NCBI GenBank assembly: GCA_937898885.1 | Contig: CALDKD010000121.1 | Span: 1-9,920, forward strand | Reading direction: 5' to 3' | DNA length: 9,920 nt | Source of the DNA: an uncultured Bacteroidales bacterium | Lineage (GTDB): Bacteria; Bacteroidota; Bacteroidia; Bacteroidales; Bacteroidaceae | Shown here: one piece after another, positions 1-5,370 of the stretch | How the letters are laid out: every line of letters starts with the position of its first letter | Position numbering within the stretch: position 1 is the first letter of the stretch | Notes under the pieces: generated by a model | Databases searched by the model: none | What the model saw: only the letters and a program-made list of their open reading frames with translations | Told to the model about the DNA's origin: nothing | Program-made: the position numbers and the translations under genes

Positions 1-182
1 ATAAGCTTGGGCTTACCGTTGGCCTCGAACAGGGCCGTGAACAGGGCCGTAAAGAAGGCCGCGAAGAGGGACGCAAAGAAAAAGCTATTGAGGCAGCAAC
101 CAAATTCAAGGCTGCAGGTGTCTCATTGGATATCATTTCGCAATGCACCGGCGTGCCGATGGATATTCTTGAGAATCTCTAG
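1..182 (+). CDS. Rpn family recombination-promoting nuclease / PD-(D/E)XK nuclease family transposase, C-terminal fragment
   Basis: This is an open reading frame entering from the left edge (codons in phase with position 3) and ending at TAG 180-182; 59 codons are visible. It starts with a low-complexity, charged stretch built on G-R-E-E/G-R-E-Q repeats, encoded by near-identical 12-base units (GAACAGGGCCGT occurs twice in tandem). A short helical tail follows, with A-A-G-V-S-L-D-I-I then T-G-V-P-M-D-I-L-E-N-L at the stop. That combination of GREEG-type repeats and an 'aGvs..iI...TGv....i..L' tail is typical of the C-terminus of Rpn/PDDEXK-transposase proteins common in Bacteroidales. The catalytic nuclease domain lies outside the window, so activity cannot be judged. 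The family call rests only on the tail. A strong intrinsic terminator begins 24 bases after the stop, which suggests the 3' end of the transcription unit is intact. Confidence 0.6.
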   Translation, partial: KLGLTVGLEQGREQGRKEGREEGRKEKAIEAATKFKAAGVSLDIISQCTGVPMDILENL

Positions 183-205
183 CCCTGCCGATAAGGATTA
201 ATGTC

Positions 206-247
206 ACATCCGGTTGGTAACTATTCATATTCCAACCGGATGTTTTT
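206..247 (+). terminator. Intrinsic terminator of the Rpn-family gene
   Basis: A perfect 12-bp stem (ACATCCGGTTGG at 206-217 against its complement at 232-243) closes a 14-base loop and runs into a T5 tract (243-247). It lies 24 bases after the TAG stop at 182, in the correct orientation for the + strand gene. Confidence 0.85.
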
Positions 248-340
248 ATAATATTCAATTCGTTTTTGATTATCTCTGAAGGATTCTCACTGGCAGCCTT
301 GATTACGCGGTTCAGTCCGCCATACAATCAAGCTGTCGGA

Positions 341-366
341 AAAAAGCCCGCCGAAGCGGGCTTTTT
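341..366 (-). terminator. Intrinsic terminator of the blaI-blaR1-like operon
   Basis: An 11-bp perfect inverted repeat (341-351 / 356-366, GC core GCCCGC/GCGGGC with an A5/T5 flank) sits 25 bases past the stop of the M56 gene. Read on the minus strand, the loop is TTCG closed by C-G, the ultra-stable C(UUCG)G tetraloop, followed by a T tract. The A/T flanks make it potentially bidirectional, so it could also block residual + strand read-through from the left. Confidence 0.85.
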
Positions 367-391
367 GAGTAAGGAAAATGGGGGTTTTTGA

Positions 392-2272
392 TTAGTCCCC
401 GAATTCTACATACTTTTCAAAAACAACATTCAGCAGCATCCTGTTGCGGACCGTTTCCTTAATATCGGTAACAATTCCCATGGTAACATCCGGTTGGATT
501 GCAAAACGGACTTTGCGGATGCGAGTTCCGTCTGATATTGCCTGGTCTATGTAATTGTCAAGGTCTTCTAAGCTGATCTGTTTTGGGGTGGTCTCACTCT
601 TGAGACGATCCTGACCGTTCTCAATGTCAAACAATGCTGTTGATACGTATAGCGAGGCGGGATTACCTTTAACCCTGATCCGCAAATCCTTATTGACTTT
701 GTCTGCCTGTTCAGGATTGGCGGCAGCAGACCTGACCTGAACCTGATTAAGATTGCCGTTTCTATTGTAAGATCTTGGTTGGGCCTCACTTATTTTCATC
801 GGATAAAATGCCCTGGCAAACGTCTGCTGACTGTCGGTGCACTGGTCATATGTTTTTCCGAATTTTTCCACACACAGTTCATTGCGCAATTCATTATATG
901 CTTTTTGCAACTCATACCTTACATCCTGATAAACGGATGATGATGTCCCACGGTCATGCTGCAATGAGAATACATGTGTTACCGTGGTCTTGACAGTCCC
1001 GTATCCTTCGATGTCATAATCTTTTATAACAGGGAGCCTGGGGTCATTATCGGGATTCTGTATGAACTGCCTGGCAATATCCTTGAGCTCATCAACAGTC
1101 ACCGTTCTTTCCATTATTCCGCTTTTTACACGTATCTCATTAAGCCAGTTGATCTGTATTGTCAGGATGTTTCTTTGGCGTACAATCATTTCAGAACCTT
1201 TTCTATCCTCGTCATTTACTACTTCATCATCTCCTACAATTCTTATGATTTCGTCCATCGTTTCGGCAGACGAAGCATTGGCAGGTACTGGTAACCTGAA
1301 AGACATTTCAACATCAGCGGAACTGAAACGTAAATTGTCATCCTGATTTACGGCCTTTTCTGTACGCGCAAAGAGGACAGATGTCATTCCCAGCATAGGA
1401 ACGAGAAGCAGAAGCCATATAAGGCGTCTCTTCCTGGTCTTGTACTTGTTCATCATAATGATTCTTTTTTTAATGTTAAGGTTAAACGAACTGGCAAGCG
1501 CATAGGCCTCTGCACCTACAGTCCTTAGGATAAGTAATCTCTGATAGTCCTCGTCCTTGATGCCGTAACGGTTGATCACTTCGTCATCGGCCTCATATTC
1601 GTGAACTATCTTTATCTCCTGGAGTACCAGCCAGCACACCGGGTTGACAATGGTGCAGGCCAGCAATACAAAAAGATCTATTGAGTGTAAGAGTTTTACG
1701 TGCGAGTATTCGTGACGCAGGCTGGCGCGGCGGGCAAATCCGTTCTCGGAGTCCGATATCACTATGTAGTTCATCCAGCTGAACGGGCCGTACTTTTCGC
1801 TGTGAGTGACCAGCCAGACGGTCCGGCTCAGACGTCTGCGGGGCTTGCCGTGCAGGAACTTGCGAGTCCTGATTATGCCGCGGCTCCATCCGATTATGAG
1901 GGTAAGCACATAGATTGTATATGTGCCGATGAGCATTACTGCCCAGAGACTGTTTTTCTTTCCTGACTGAGGGGTCTGGGCTGGTGCGGTTTCATCGGCC
2001 TGTAATATCCCTGGCTCACTGGCAAACGAGAATGTCCCTGACAGTTCCCGGGCAAAATCGGTCTCCTCAATAGAGAGGCCGGCTGCCATGGGGGAGTTGT
2101 CAGTGATTGTCACGTTCACAAAGGGGAGAAGGGCCGAGAGCAATGTGGCTCCCAGCAGGTAACACCGGTTAAATCGGTGCAGAGTGGTTCCGCTGAAGGC
2201 AGCCTTGTAGATGGCCATCAGCACCAGCAGTGCAAACGCCCATTCTATTATATAAAGGACAATGCTACCCAT
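392..2272 (-). CDS. M56 (BlaR1/MecR1-type) membrane metallopeptidase with an ExbD-like C-terminal extension
   Basis: This 626-residue protein is a probable membrane sensor protease that relieves repression by the BlaI-type protein encoded just upstream. Hydrophobic segments lie near residues 3-23, 36-54, 108-128, 199-217 and 283-301. The zinc site is visible as HEYSH (H187, E188, H191), with E225 of HEYEADD as the likely third ligand, which is the BlaR1/M56 arrangement. No penicillin-binding sensor domain follows the last membrane segment. Instead, residues about 320-500 resemble the periplasmic part of Bacteroidota ExbD: NILTIQIN, then a TVDELKD helix, DRGTS, KAYNELRNE, FGK.YD and a closing KISEAQPR. 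Residues about 528-620 look like a second, shorter ExbD-like fold (LRIRVKG, ISLEDLDNYI, LLNVVFEK). The membrane segment before them lacks the Asp essential in ExbD, so proton-channel function is unlikely. The ATG at 2272 lies 5 bases after the blaI stop, so the two genes are almost certainly co-transcribed. The peptidase call is firm; the ligand and substrate are unknown. Confidence 0.85.
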   Translation of the reverse strand: MGSIVLYIIEWAFALLVLMAIYKAAFSGTTLHRFNRCYLLGATLLSALLPFVNVTITDNSPMAAGLSIEETDFARELSGTFSFASEPGILQADETAPAQTPQSGKKNSLWAVMLIGTYTIYVLTLIIGWSRGIIRTRKFLHGKPRRRLSRTVWLVTHSEKYGPFSWMNYIVISDSENGFARRASLRHEYSHVKLLHSIDLFVLLACTIVNPVCWLVLQEIKIVHEYEADDEVINRYGIKDEDYQRLLILRTVGAEAYALASSFNLNIKKRIIMMNKYKTRKRRLIWLLLLVPMLGMTSVLFARTEKAVNQDDNLRFSSADVEMSFRLPVPANASSAETMDEIIRIVGDDEVVNDEDRKGSEMIVRQRNILTIQINWLNEIRVKSGIMERTVTVDELKDIARQFIQNPDNDPRLPVIKDYDIEGYGTVKTTVTHVFSLQHDRGTSSSVYQDVRYELQKAYNELRNELCVEKFGKTYDQCTDSQQTFARAFYPMKISEAQPRSYNRNGNLNQVQVRSAAANPEQADKVNKDLRIRVKGNPASLYVSTALFDIENGQDRLKSETTPKQISLEDLDNYIDQAISDGTRIRKVRFAIQPDVTMGIVTDIKETVRNRMLLNVVFEKYVEFGD

Positions 2273-2277
2273 AATGG

Positions 2278-2643
2278 CTATTTCTTTTTCTTTCCTACCA
2301 TATTAATAAGCTCCTGGAGCTCTTCTATGCTAACTTCCTGGCGTTCTACAAGACAGGAGATAAACTCCATATAGGATCCGCCGAAGAACCGGTTCACGCT
2401 CTCCCTGTTGACCATCTCGGCGTATTCCTCACGACTGACGACCGGCTCATACAGGAAGAATCTGGCACCCAGTTCCCTGTGGGTTATCATACCGTTGCTC
2501 TCCAGACGGCGTACAAAGGTTGCCAACGTATTGAAGTTCGGCTGAGGCTCGGGCAGTCGCTCCAGAATATCACGCATAGACATTGGTTCTCCGTCCCAGA
2601 GCACGTTCATTACTGCAATTTCCTTATCGGTGAGTTTTTTCAT
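2278..2643 (-). CDS. BlaI/MecI/CopY-family transcriptional repressor
   Basis: This 121-residue DNA-binding repressor begins LTDKEIAVMNVLWDGEPMS, the hallmark opening of the penicillinase-repressor winged helix. It continues with the recognition region (NFNTLATFVRRLESNGMI, about residues 36-53) and the wing (REL.ARFFLYEPVVSREEY, about 57-74). The C-terminal third (about 75-115) is helical and would form the dimer, the part that is cleaved in characterised BlaI/MecI systems. The length is normal for the family. The protein ends in a lysine run (GKKKK). It is the first gene of a two-gene operon with the M56 protease, and a TACA-N3-TGTA dyad in its promoter region suggests autorepression. The target genes beyond this operon are not in the window, and a link to beta-lactams should not be assumed. 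Confidence 0.9.
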   Translation of the reverse strand: MKKLTDKEIAVMNVLWDGEPMSMRDILERLPEPQPNFNTLATFVRRLESNGMITHRELGARFFLYEPVVSREEYAEMVNRESVNRFFGGSYMEFISCLVERQEVSIEELQELINMVGKKKK

Positions 2644-2680
2644 ATAGCTGTTTTGTCAAATTTTAAATTAATTTCTGCTG

Positions 2681-2700
2681 CAAATAAACTACATTTTGTA
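2681..2700 (-). promoter_or_regulatory. Candidate promoter and BlaI operator of the blaI-M56 operon
   Basis: On the minus strand a near-consensus -7 box TTTATTTG (2681-2688; consensus TAnnTTTG, one mismatch) lies about 38 bases upstream of the blaI ATG. Immediately upstream of it is the dyad TACAAAATGTA (2690-2700), of the TACA-Nn-TGTA type used by BlaI/MecI repressors. A repressor there would sit between the -33 and -7 boxes and block initiation. No good TTTG -33 box is seen at the right spacing (only TTGG), so the promoter part is weak and the dyad is the stronger signal. Confidence 0.45.
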
Positions 2701-2929
2701 ACAACCACCAACTATTTTGCAGTTTTTTTTTAAAATAATTATGGGACTGCAGTTTTGGAGTGCATCACGAAATCTACAATCTTCTTGGTAGCCGCTTCCG
2801 GATTACTTGTATAGAGAGCTGATACCCATTCCACCGAATGCGGCAGAAAAGATAGGGAATTTAACGAAGTCTTTTACGTAGAATACACAAAGGTATTTGT
2901 TTGTTAAAAGCATCAAGGGAAGCGGAACG

Positions 2930-2937
2930 TAATTTTG
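2930..2937 (+). promoter_or_regulatory. Possible -7 promoter box upstream of the 11-base repeat array
   Basis: TAATTTTG matches the Bacteroidota -7 consensus TAnnTTTG exactly and would start a transcript near 2943, just ahead of the array. The nearest TTTG boxes (2896-2899 and 2900-2903) are 26 or more bases upstream instead of the usual 19-21, so the -33 element is not convincing. Confidence 0.3.
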
Positions 2938-2970
2938 CTCCGTTCGCACCCCACAAAACGTAAATCAGTG

Positions 2971-3156
2971 TCCGTTCAGCGTTCGCTCGTTGTCCGTTCG
3001 TTGTCCGTTCGTTGTCCGTTCATTGTCCGTTCGTTCTCCGTTCTGCCTCCGTTCTGGGTCCGTTTTTTGTCCGTTTTTTAACGGAGAGACAACGGAAAGC
3101 GGGCGGAGTCATGGCGAAGTCACAGCAAAGTCACAACGGAGCGGCATCGGAGTCTG
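2971..3156. repeat. 11-base-period inverted repeat array (TCCGTT / AACGGA)
   Basis: The core TCCGTT starts at 2971, 2993, 3004, 3015, 3026, 3037, 3048, 3059 and 3070, with a degenerate unit at 2982: ten units, all exactly 11 bases apart. The unit is close to TCCGTTCGTTG. From 3080 the complement takes over on the same 11-base period: AACGGA at 3080, AACGGA at 3091, GGCGGA at 3102, GGCGAA at 3113, AGCAAA at 3124, AACGGA at 3135 and ATCGGA at 3146. The dyad centre (3070-3085, TCCGTT-TTTT-AACGGA) also aligns the outer units pairwise: 3059 with 3091, 3048 with 3102 (G-U wobbles), 3015 with 3135, 3004 with 3146. A single strand could therefore fold into a long hairpin with a 6-bp patch every 11 bases. 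The period is not a multiple of 3, which argues against coding. I do not recognise the element. Confidence 0.85.
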
Positions 3157-3171
3157 AGCGTTAGCGAGTTC

Positions 3172-3298
3172 CGCGTTTCAGCATTTCACGGCGTAGCGAG
3201 TAGGCTTCGTAGAGCCTGGCCCCAAAGACAGCCTTTGACTGCGGCCTTGCTGCAATAGTCTCTGACTGCGGCCTTGAAGCGAAACGCGAATTTTTTTT
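3172..3298 (+). ncRNA. Candidate structured RNA segment ending in a T8 tract
   Basis: CGCGTTTC (3172-3179) is exactly complementary to GAAACGCG (3281-3288), and the second arm is followed by AA and eight Ts (3291-3298), like a terminator. Inside the closed region are a hairpin AGGCT/AGCCT (3202-3206 / 3213-3217) and a 16-base direct repeat, TTTGACTGCGGCCTTG (3234-3249) and the same with one change (3261-3276). This could be the 3' part of a roughly 350-base transcript starting near 2943 and including the 11-base array. No known RNA family is recognised, and the closing helix spans about 100 bases, so the call is tentative. Confidence 0.3.
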
Positions 3299-3360
3299 CT
3301 CCGCAAAAGTCCTCATACTATTTCGAGTGAGCCCAATTTACGCCTGTCAGGCTGCGGTGG

Positions 3361-3398
3361 GGTGAAAATAAAAATGGCCGGCATAGCGCCAGCCATTT
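3361..3398 (-). terminator. Intrinsic terminator of rpmH
   Basis: On the minus strand, 20 bases after the rpmH stop, AAATGGCTGGC pairs with GCCGGCCATTT (one G-U) around a 5-base loop and continues into TTTTTATTTTC. Stem and T-rich tail are in the correct order for the minus strand. Confidence 0.8.
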
Positions 3399-3417
3399 CT
3401 ATTATTGAAATGAAAGA

Positions 3418-3579
3418 TCACTTCTTGGTTCCGCAGTACTCGTCTGATACTGTCAGTTTCTTGCGACCGTGTGCTCTGCGTGATGCCAAAACGCGGCGAC
3501 CGTTTGCGGTTGCCATTCTCTCACGGAATCCGTGCTTGTTTTTTCTTTTCCGGTTTGACGGCTGGAATGTCCTTTTCAT
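3418..3579 (-). CDS. rpmH: 50S ribosomal protein L34
   Basis: This 53-residue, very basic protein is a structural component of the large ribosomal subunit. It begins MKRTFQPSNRKRKNKHGFRERM and continues through ATANGRRVLASRRAHGRKKL, which is the complete and nearly invariant L34 core. It ends in a short tail, TVSDEYCGTKK, as in Bacteroidales L34. The ATG at 3579 and the TGA at 3418-3420 give the expected length. The gene stands alone with its own promoter (boxes at 3628-3658) and terminator, and is divergent from efp across a 175-base spacer. The gene is easy to miss because of its size, and a longer open frame on the opposite strand covers it. Confidence 0.97.
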   Translation of the reverse strand: MKRTFQPSNRKRKNKHGFRERMATANGRRVLASRRAHGRKKLTVSDEYCGTKK

Positions 3580-3627
3580 AATCTATATAATTTTGTTATT
3601 TAATTCTGATGCTTCAAAATCGGACTG

Positions 3628-3658
3628 CAAAATTAGACTTTTTTTTCTTAATGACAAA
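3628..3658 (-). promoter_or_regulatory. rpmH promoter (Bacteroidota type)
   Basis: On the minus strand TTTG (3655-3658) is followed after exactly 19 bases by TAATTTTG (3628-3635), a perfect TAnnTTTG -7 box. Transcription should start near 3622, giving a leader of about 43 bases before the rpmH ATG. Confidence 0.85.
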
Positions 3659-3685
3659 TAGTGATGTCTTTTTTTGATGAAAGAT

Positions 3686-3716
3686 TTTGTACGTAAGCCT
3701 TGAAATACTACTTTTG
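3686..3716 (+). promoter_or_regulatory. efp promoter (Bacteroidota type)
   Basis: TTTG (3686-3689), 19 bases, then TACTTTTG (3709-3716), a perfect match to the -33/-7 consensus. The predicted start of transcription is near 3722, with a 33-base leader to the ATG at 3755. This promoter should drive efp and the genes behind it, and it rules out translation from the upstream in-frame GTG at 3716. Confidence 0.85.
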
Positions 3717-3754
3717 TGGCTAAGAACGAATTTATTAACTTAACAGATAGACTT

Positions 3755-4321
3755 ATGATTCTTTGTCAAGACATTAAGATTGGAACCTGTATCAATCTGG
3801 AGGGACAGCTTTATTTCTGTATTGATTTCCTGCACGTAAAGCCGGGCAAAGGCAATACCTTTGTACGTACAAAGCTTAAGAACGTTGTGAACGGCCGTGT
3901 TCTGGAGCGCACATTCCAGATTGGCTTCAAGCTGGAGGATGTACGCGTGGAGCGCCGTCCATATCAGTTCCTGTATCAGGACGATATGGGTTATGTGTTT
4001 ATGAACCAGGAGGATTTTGAGCAGGTTACACTTCTCAAGGACCTCATCACTGGCGTAGATTACCTTAAGGAAGGTGAGATTGTGGAGGTTGTCACCAATG
4101 CTACTACAGGTGATATTCTTTTCGCCGAGCTTCCTGTGAAGGTTACTTTGAAGGTTGTTTACACAGAGCCAGGACTGAAGGGCGATACCGCTACCAACGC
4201 CACGAAGCCTGCCAAGGTTGAGACCGGCTGCGAGGTCAGAGTGCCTTTGTTCATCAACGAGGGCGAGCTGATTGAGGTCGATACCCGCGACGGTTCCTAT
4301 CAGGGCAGGGTGAAGGCCTGA
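3755..4321 (+). CDS. efp: Elongation factor P
   Basis: EF-P binds the ribosome between the P and E sites and speeds peptide-bond formation at proline runs. The protein is 188 residues. Its three beta-barrel domains are visible: the N-terminal KOW-like domain with the tip loop HVKPGKGN (the lysine that is modified in many bacteria is K32), a central domain with VERRPYQFLYQD, and the C-terminal domain with YTEPGLKGDTATN, RVPLFINEGE and DTRDGSYQGRVKA at the very end. These match bacterial EF-P closely. The frame is open upstream to a GTG at 3716, but that codon is part of the -7 promoter box, so the ATG at 3755 (MILCQDIK) is chosen; it gives the usual Bacteroidales length. radC follows 10 bases after the stop. 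Confidence 0.97.
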   Translation: MILCQDIKIGTCINLEGQLYFCIDFLHVKPGKGNTFVRTKLKNVVNGRVLERTFQIGFKLEDVRVERRPYQFLYQDDMGYVFMNQEDFEQVTLLKDLITGVDYLKEGEIVEVVTNATTGDILFAELPVKVTLKVVYTEPGLKGDTATNATKPAKVETGCEVRVPLFINEGELIEVDTRDGSYQGRVKA

Positions 4322-4331
4322 TAAAAGATTA

Positions 4332-5027
4332 ATGGATGAGCCATACAAGCTGAATCTTGCTCAGTGGGCCCCGGAGGACCGGCCAAGGGAAAAGATGATG
4401 CTTTCGGGTGCCAGGGCACTCACAAACGCCGAACTGCTGGCGATTCTGATACATACGGGAAACACTGAGGATTCGGTGGTGGCTTTGACTCAGAAGGTTA
4501 TGGCTTCTTGCCGCAACAGTCTTTCCGAATTGGGAAAACTCAGCGTCGAGGAGCTATGCTCTTTTAAAGGGATAGGCAAGGCGAAGGCCATTTCCATATT
4601 GGCCGCCTGTGAGCTTGGACGAAGAAGAAAGGAAGAGGAGCCTGAAAGGACTGTAACCGTGCGAAACTCGCAGGATGTGTACGATTACTTCTATCCTTTT
4701 ATGGCCGATCTTACCGTAGAGGAGTGTCACGTGCTGTTCGTGAATCAGGCGGCCCGTGTACTTGACAATACAAGGATATGTGTGGGAGGAATTGCCGAGG
4801 CGTCGGTGGATATCCGCTGTATATTACGCGAGGCTATATTGAAACGTGCTGTGGCGATAGCGTTGTGCCATAATCATCCGTCGGGCAACGCCCGCCCCAG
4901 TGCCGCCGACGACAGGCTGACATTCAGACTGAGCAGTGCGGTCAATGCTCTTGACATAAGGCTGATTGATCATATTGTCTTTACTGAGCACGGATATTAC
5001 AGCTATGCCGATGAGGGCCGTCTGTGA
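4332..5027 (+). CDS. radC: RadC family protein (JAB/MPN-like metallo-domain, UPF0758)
   Basis: This 231-residue protein opens with the family signature RPREKMMLSGARALTNAELL (about residues 17-36). A helix-hairpin-helix segment follows (about 69-98, with GIGKAKA), then the JAB1/MPN-like domain. The metal-site residues are present: E131/E132 of EECHVLFVN, and HNHPSGNARPSAAD (H180, H182, S190, D193). Despite the name, a role in DNA repair is not established for the family. Related proteins are common on mobile elements, but this one sits in a housekeeping cluster 10 bases after efp, so it is the chromosomal type and probably shares the efp promoter. Length is normal and no key residue is missing. 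Confidence 0.93.
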   Translation: MDEPYKLNLAQWAPEDRPREKMMLSGARALTNAELLAILIHTGNTEDSVVALTQKVMASCRNSLSELGKLSVEELCSFKGIGKAKAISILAACELGRRRKEEEPERTVTVRNSQDVYDYFYPFMADLTVEECHVLFVNQAARVLDNTRICVGGIAEASVDIRCILREAILKRAVAIALCHNHPSGNARPSAADDRLTFRLSSAVNALDIRLIDHIVFTEHGYYSYADEGRL

Positions 5028-5058
5028 ATACTGCCGTTGCTTTGAAATATGCTGGTAA

Positions 5059-5370
5059 ATGGAAAGATTTGAGCTTGAGGAGAGAATTGTGGAAGTCTTG
5101 AGAAGCGTTTATGATCCGGAGATACCGGTGAATATCTACGATCTGGGACTGATATACGGAATAGACGTTGATGACGACGCGAATGTTGTTGTCACGATGA
5201 CCCTGACCGCCCCTGGCTGCTCTCTTGCCGATTTCATAGTTGAGGATGTCCGCCAGAGGGTTGAGGGTATATCAGAGGTCACTTCCGCTGTGGTGAATCT
5301 TGTGTTTGAGCCTGAATGGAATAAGGATATGATGAGTGAGGAGGCTAAGCTTGAACTCGGAATGATATGA
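5059..5370 (+). CDS. MIP18/DUF59 family protein (SufT-like Fe-S assembly factor)
   Basis: This 103-residue protein consists of a single DUF59/MIP18 domain. The diagnostic motifs are present: DPEIPVNIYDLGLIY (residues 19-33), and TMTLTAPGCSLAD with the conserved reactive cysteine C54 (family form TAPGCP; here Ser replaces Pro). The tail, FEPEWNKDMMSEEAKLELGMI (from residue 83), is standard for the Bacteroidales protein. Family members assist Fe-S cluster maturation (SufT, MIP18) or belong to the phenylacetate PaaD branch; the stand-alone short form favours the Fe-S role. The start ATG at 5059 is 31 bases after radC. Its TGA overlaps the lpxH ATG in ATGA, so the two are probably translationally coupled. 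Confidence 0.88.
   Translation: MERFELEERIVEVLRSVYDPEIPVNIYDLGLIYGIDVDDDANVVVTMTLTAPGCSLADFIVEDVRQRVEGISEVTSAVVNLVFEPEWNKDMMSEEAKLELGMI

Larger units (their letters stand above)
2701..3417. other. Long gene-free region with repeat array and structured segment
   Basis: No credible gene with a start codon is seen here. At the left (2739-2873, minus strand) is an open stretch of about 45 codons without a suitable start. It reads like a protein tail (it contains SALYTSNPEAATKKIVDFV) and may be a decayed gene end. The middle (2930-3300) carries a -7-like box, the 11-base-period inverted array and a structured T-tract-ended segment, each described separately. The right part (3301-3357) has two nested inverted repeats: CCGCA (3301-3305) with TGCGG (3353-3357), and GCCTG/CAGGC (3342-3346 / 3348-3352). 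It then reaches the rpmH terminator. Confidence 0.6.

Noticed and set aside
133..327. A 64-codon minus-strand open frame between the Rpn-type gene and the M56 gene
   Set aside because: It runs through the Rpn-gene terminator and into its coding end, with no promoter; the first 25 residues look mildly protein-like but there is too little to support a gene.
392..2643. Classical beta-lactamase resistance locus
   Set aside because: The protease lacks the penicillin-binding sensor domain and no beta-lactamase gene is in the window; BlaI/M56 pairs in Bacteroidota serve varied roles.
2971..3156. CRISPR array
   Set aside because: Units are 11 bases with no 20-40 base repeats or unique spacers, the orientation inverts in the middle, and no cas genes are present.
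3362..3661. A 99-codon + strand open frame over rpmH
   Set aside because: The minus strand here encodes a complete L34 with promoter and terminator; the + frame runs through all of these signals.
3740..4348. A 202-codon open frame antisense to efp
   Set aside because: It is the complement of a strongly conserved EF-P gene, has no recognisable motifs and no promoter; a shadow frame.
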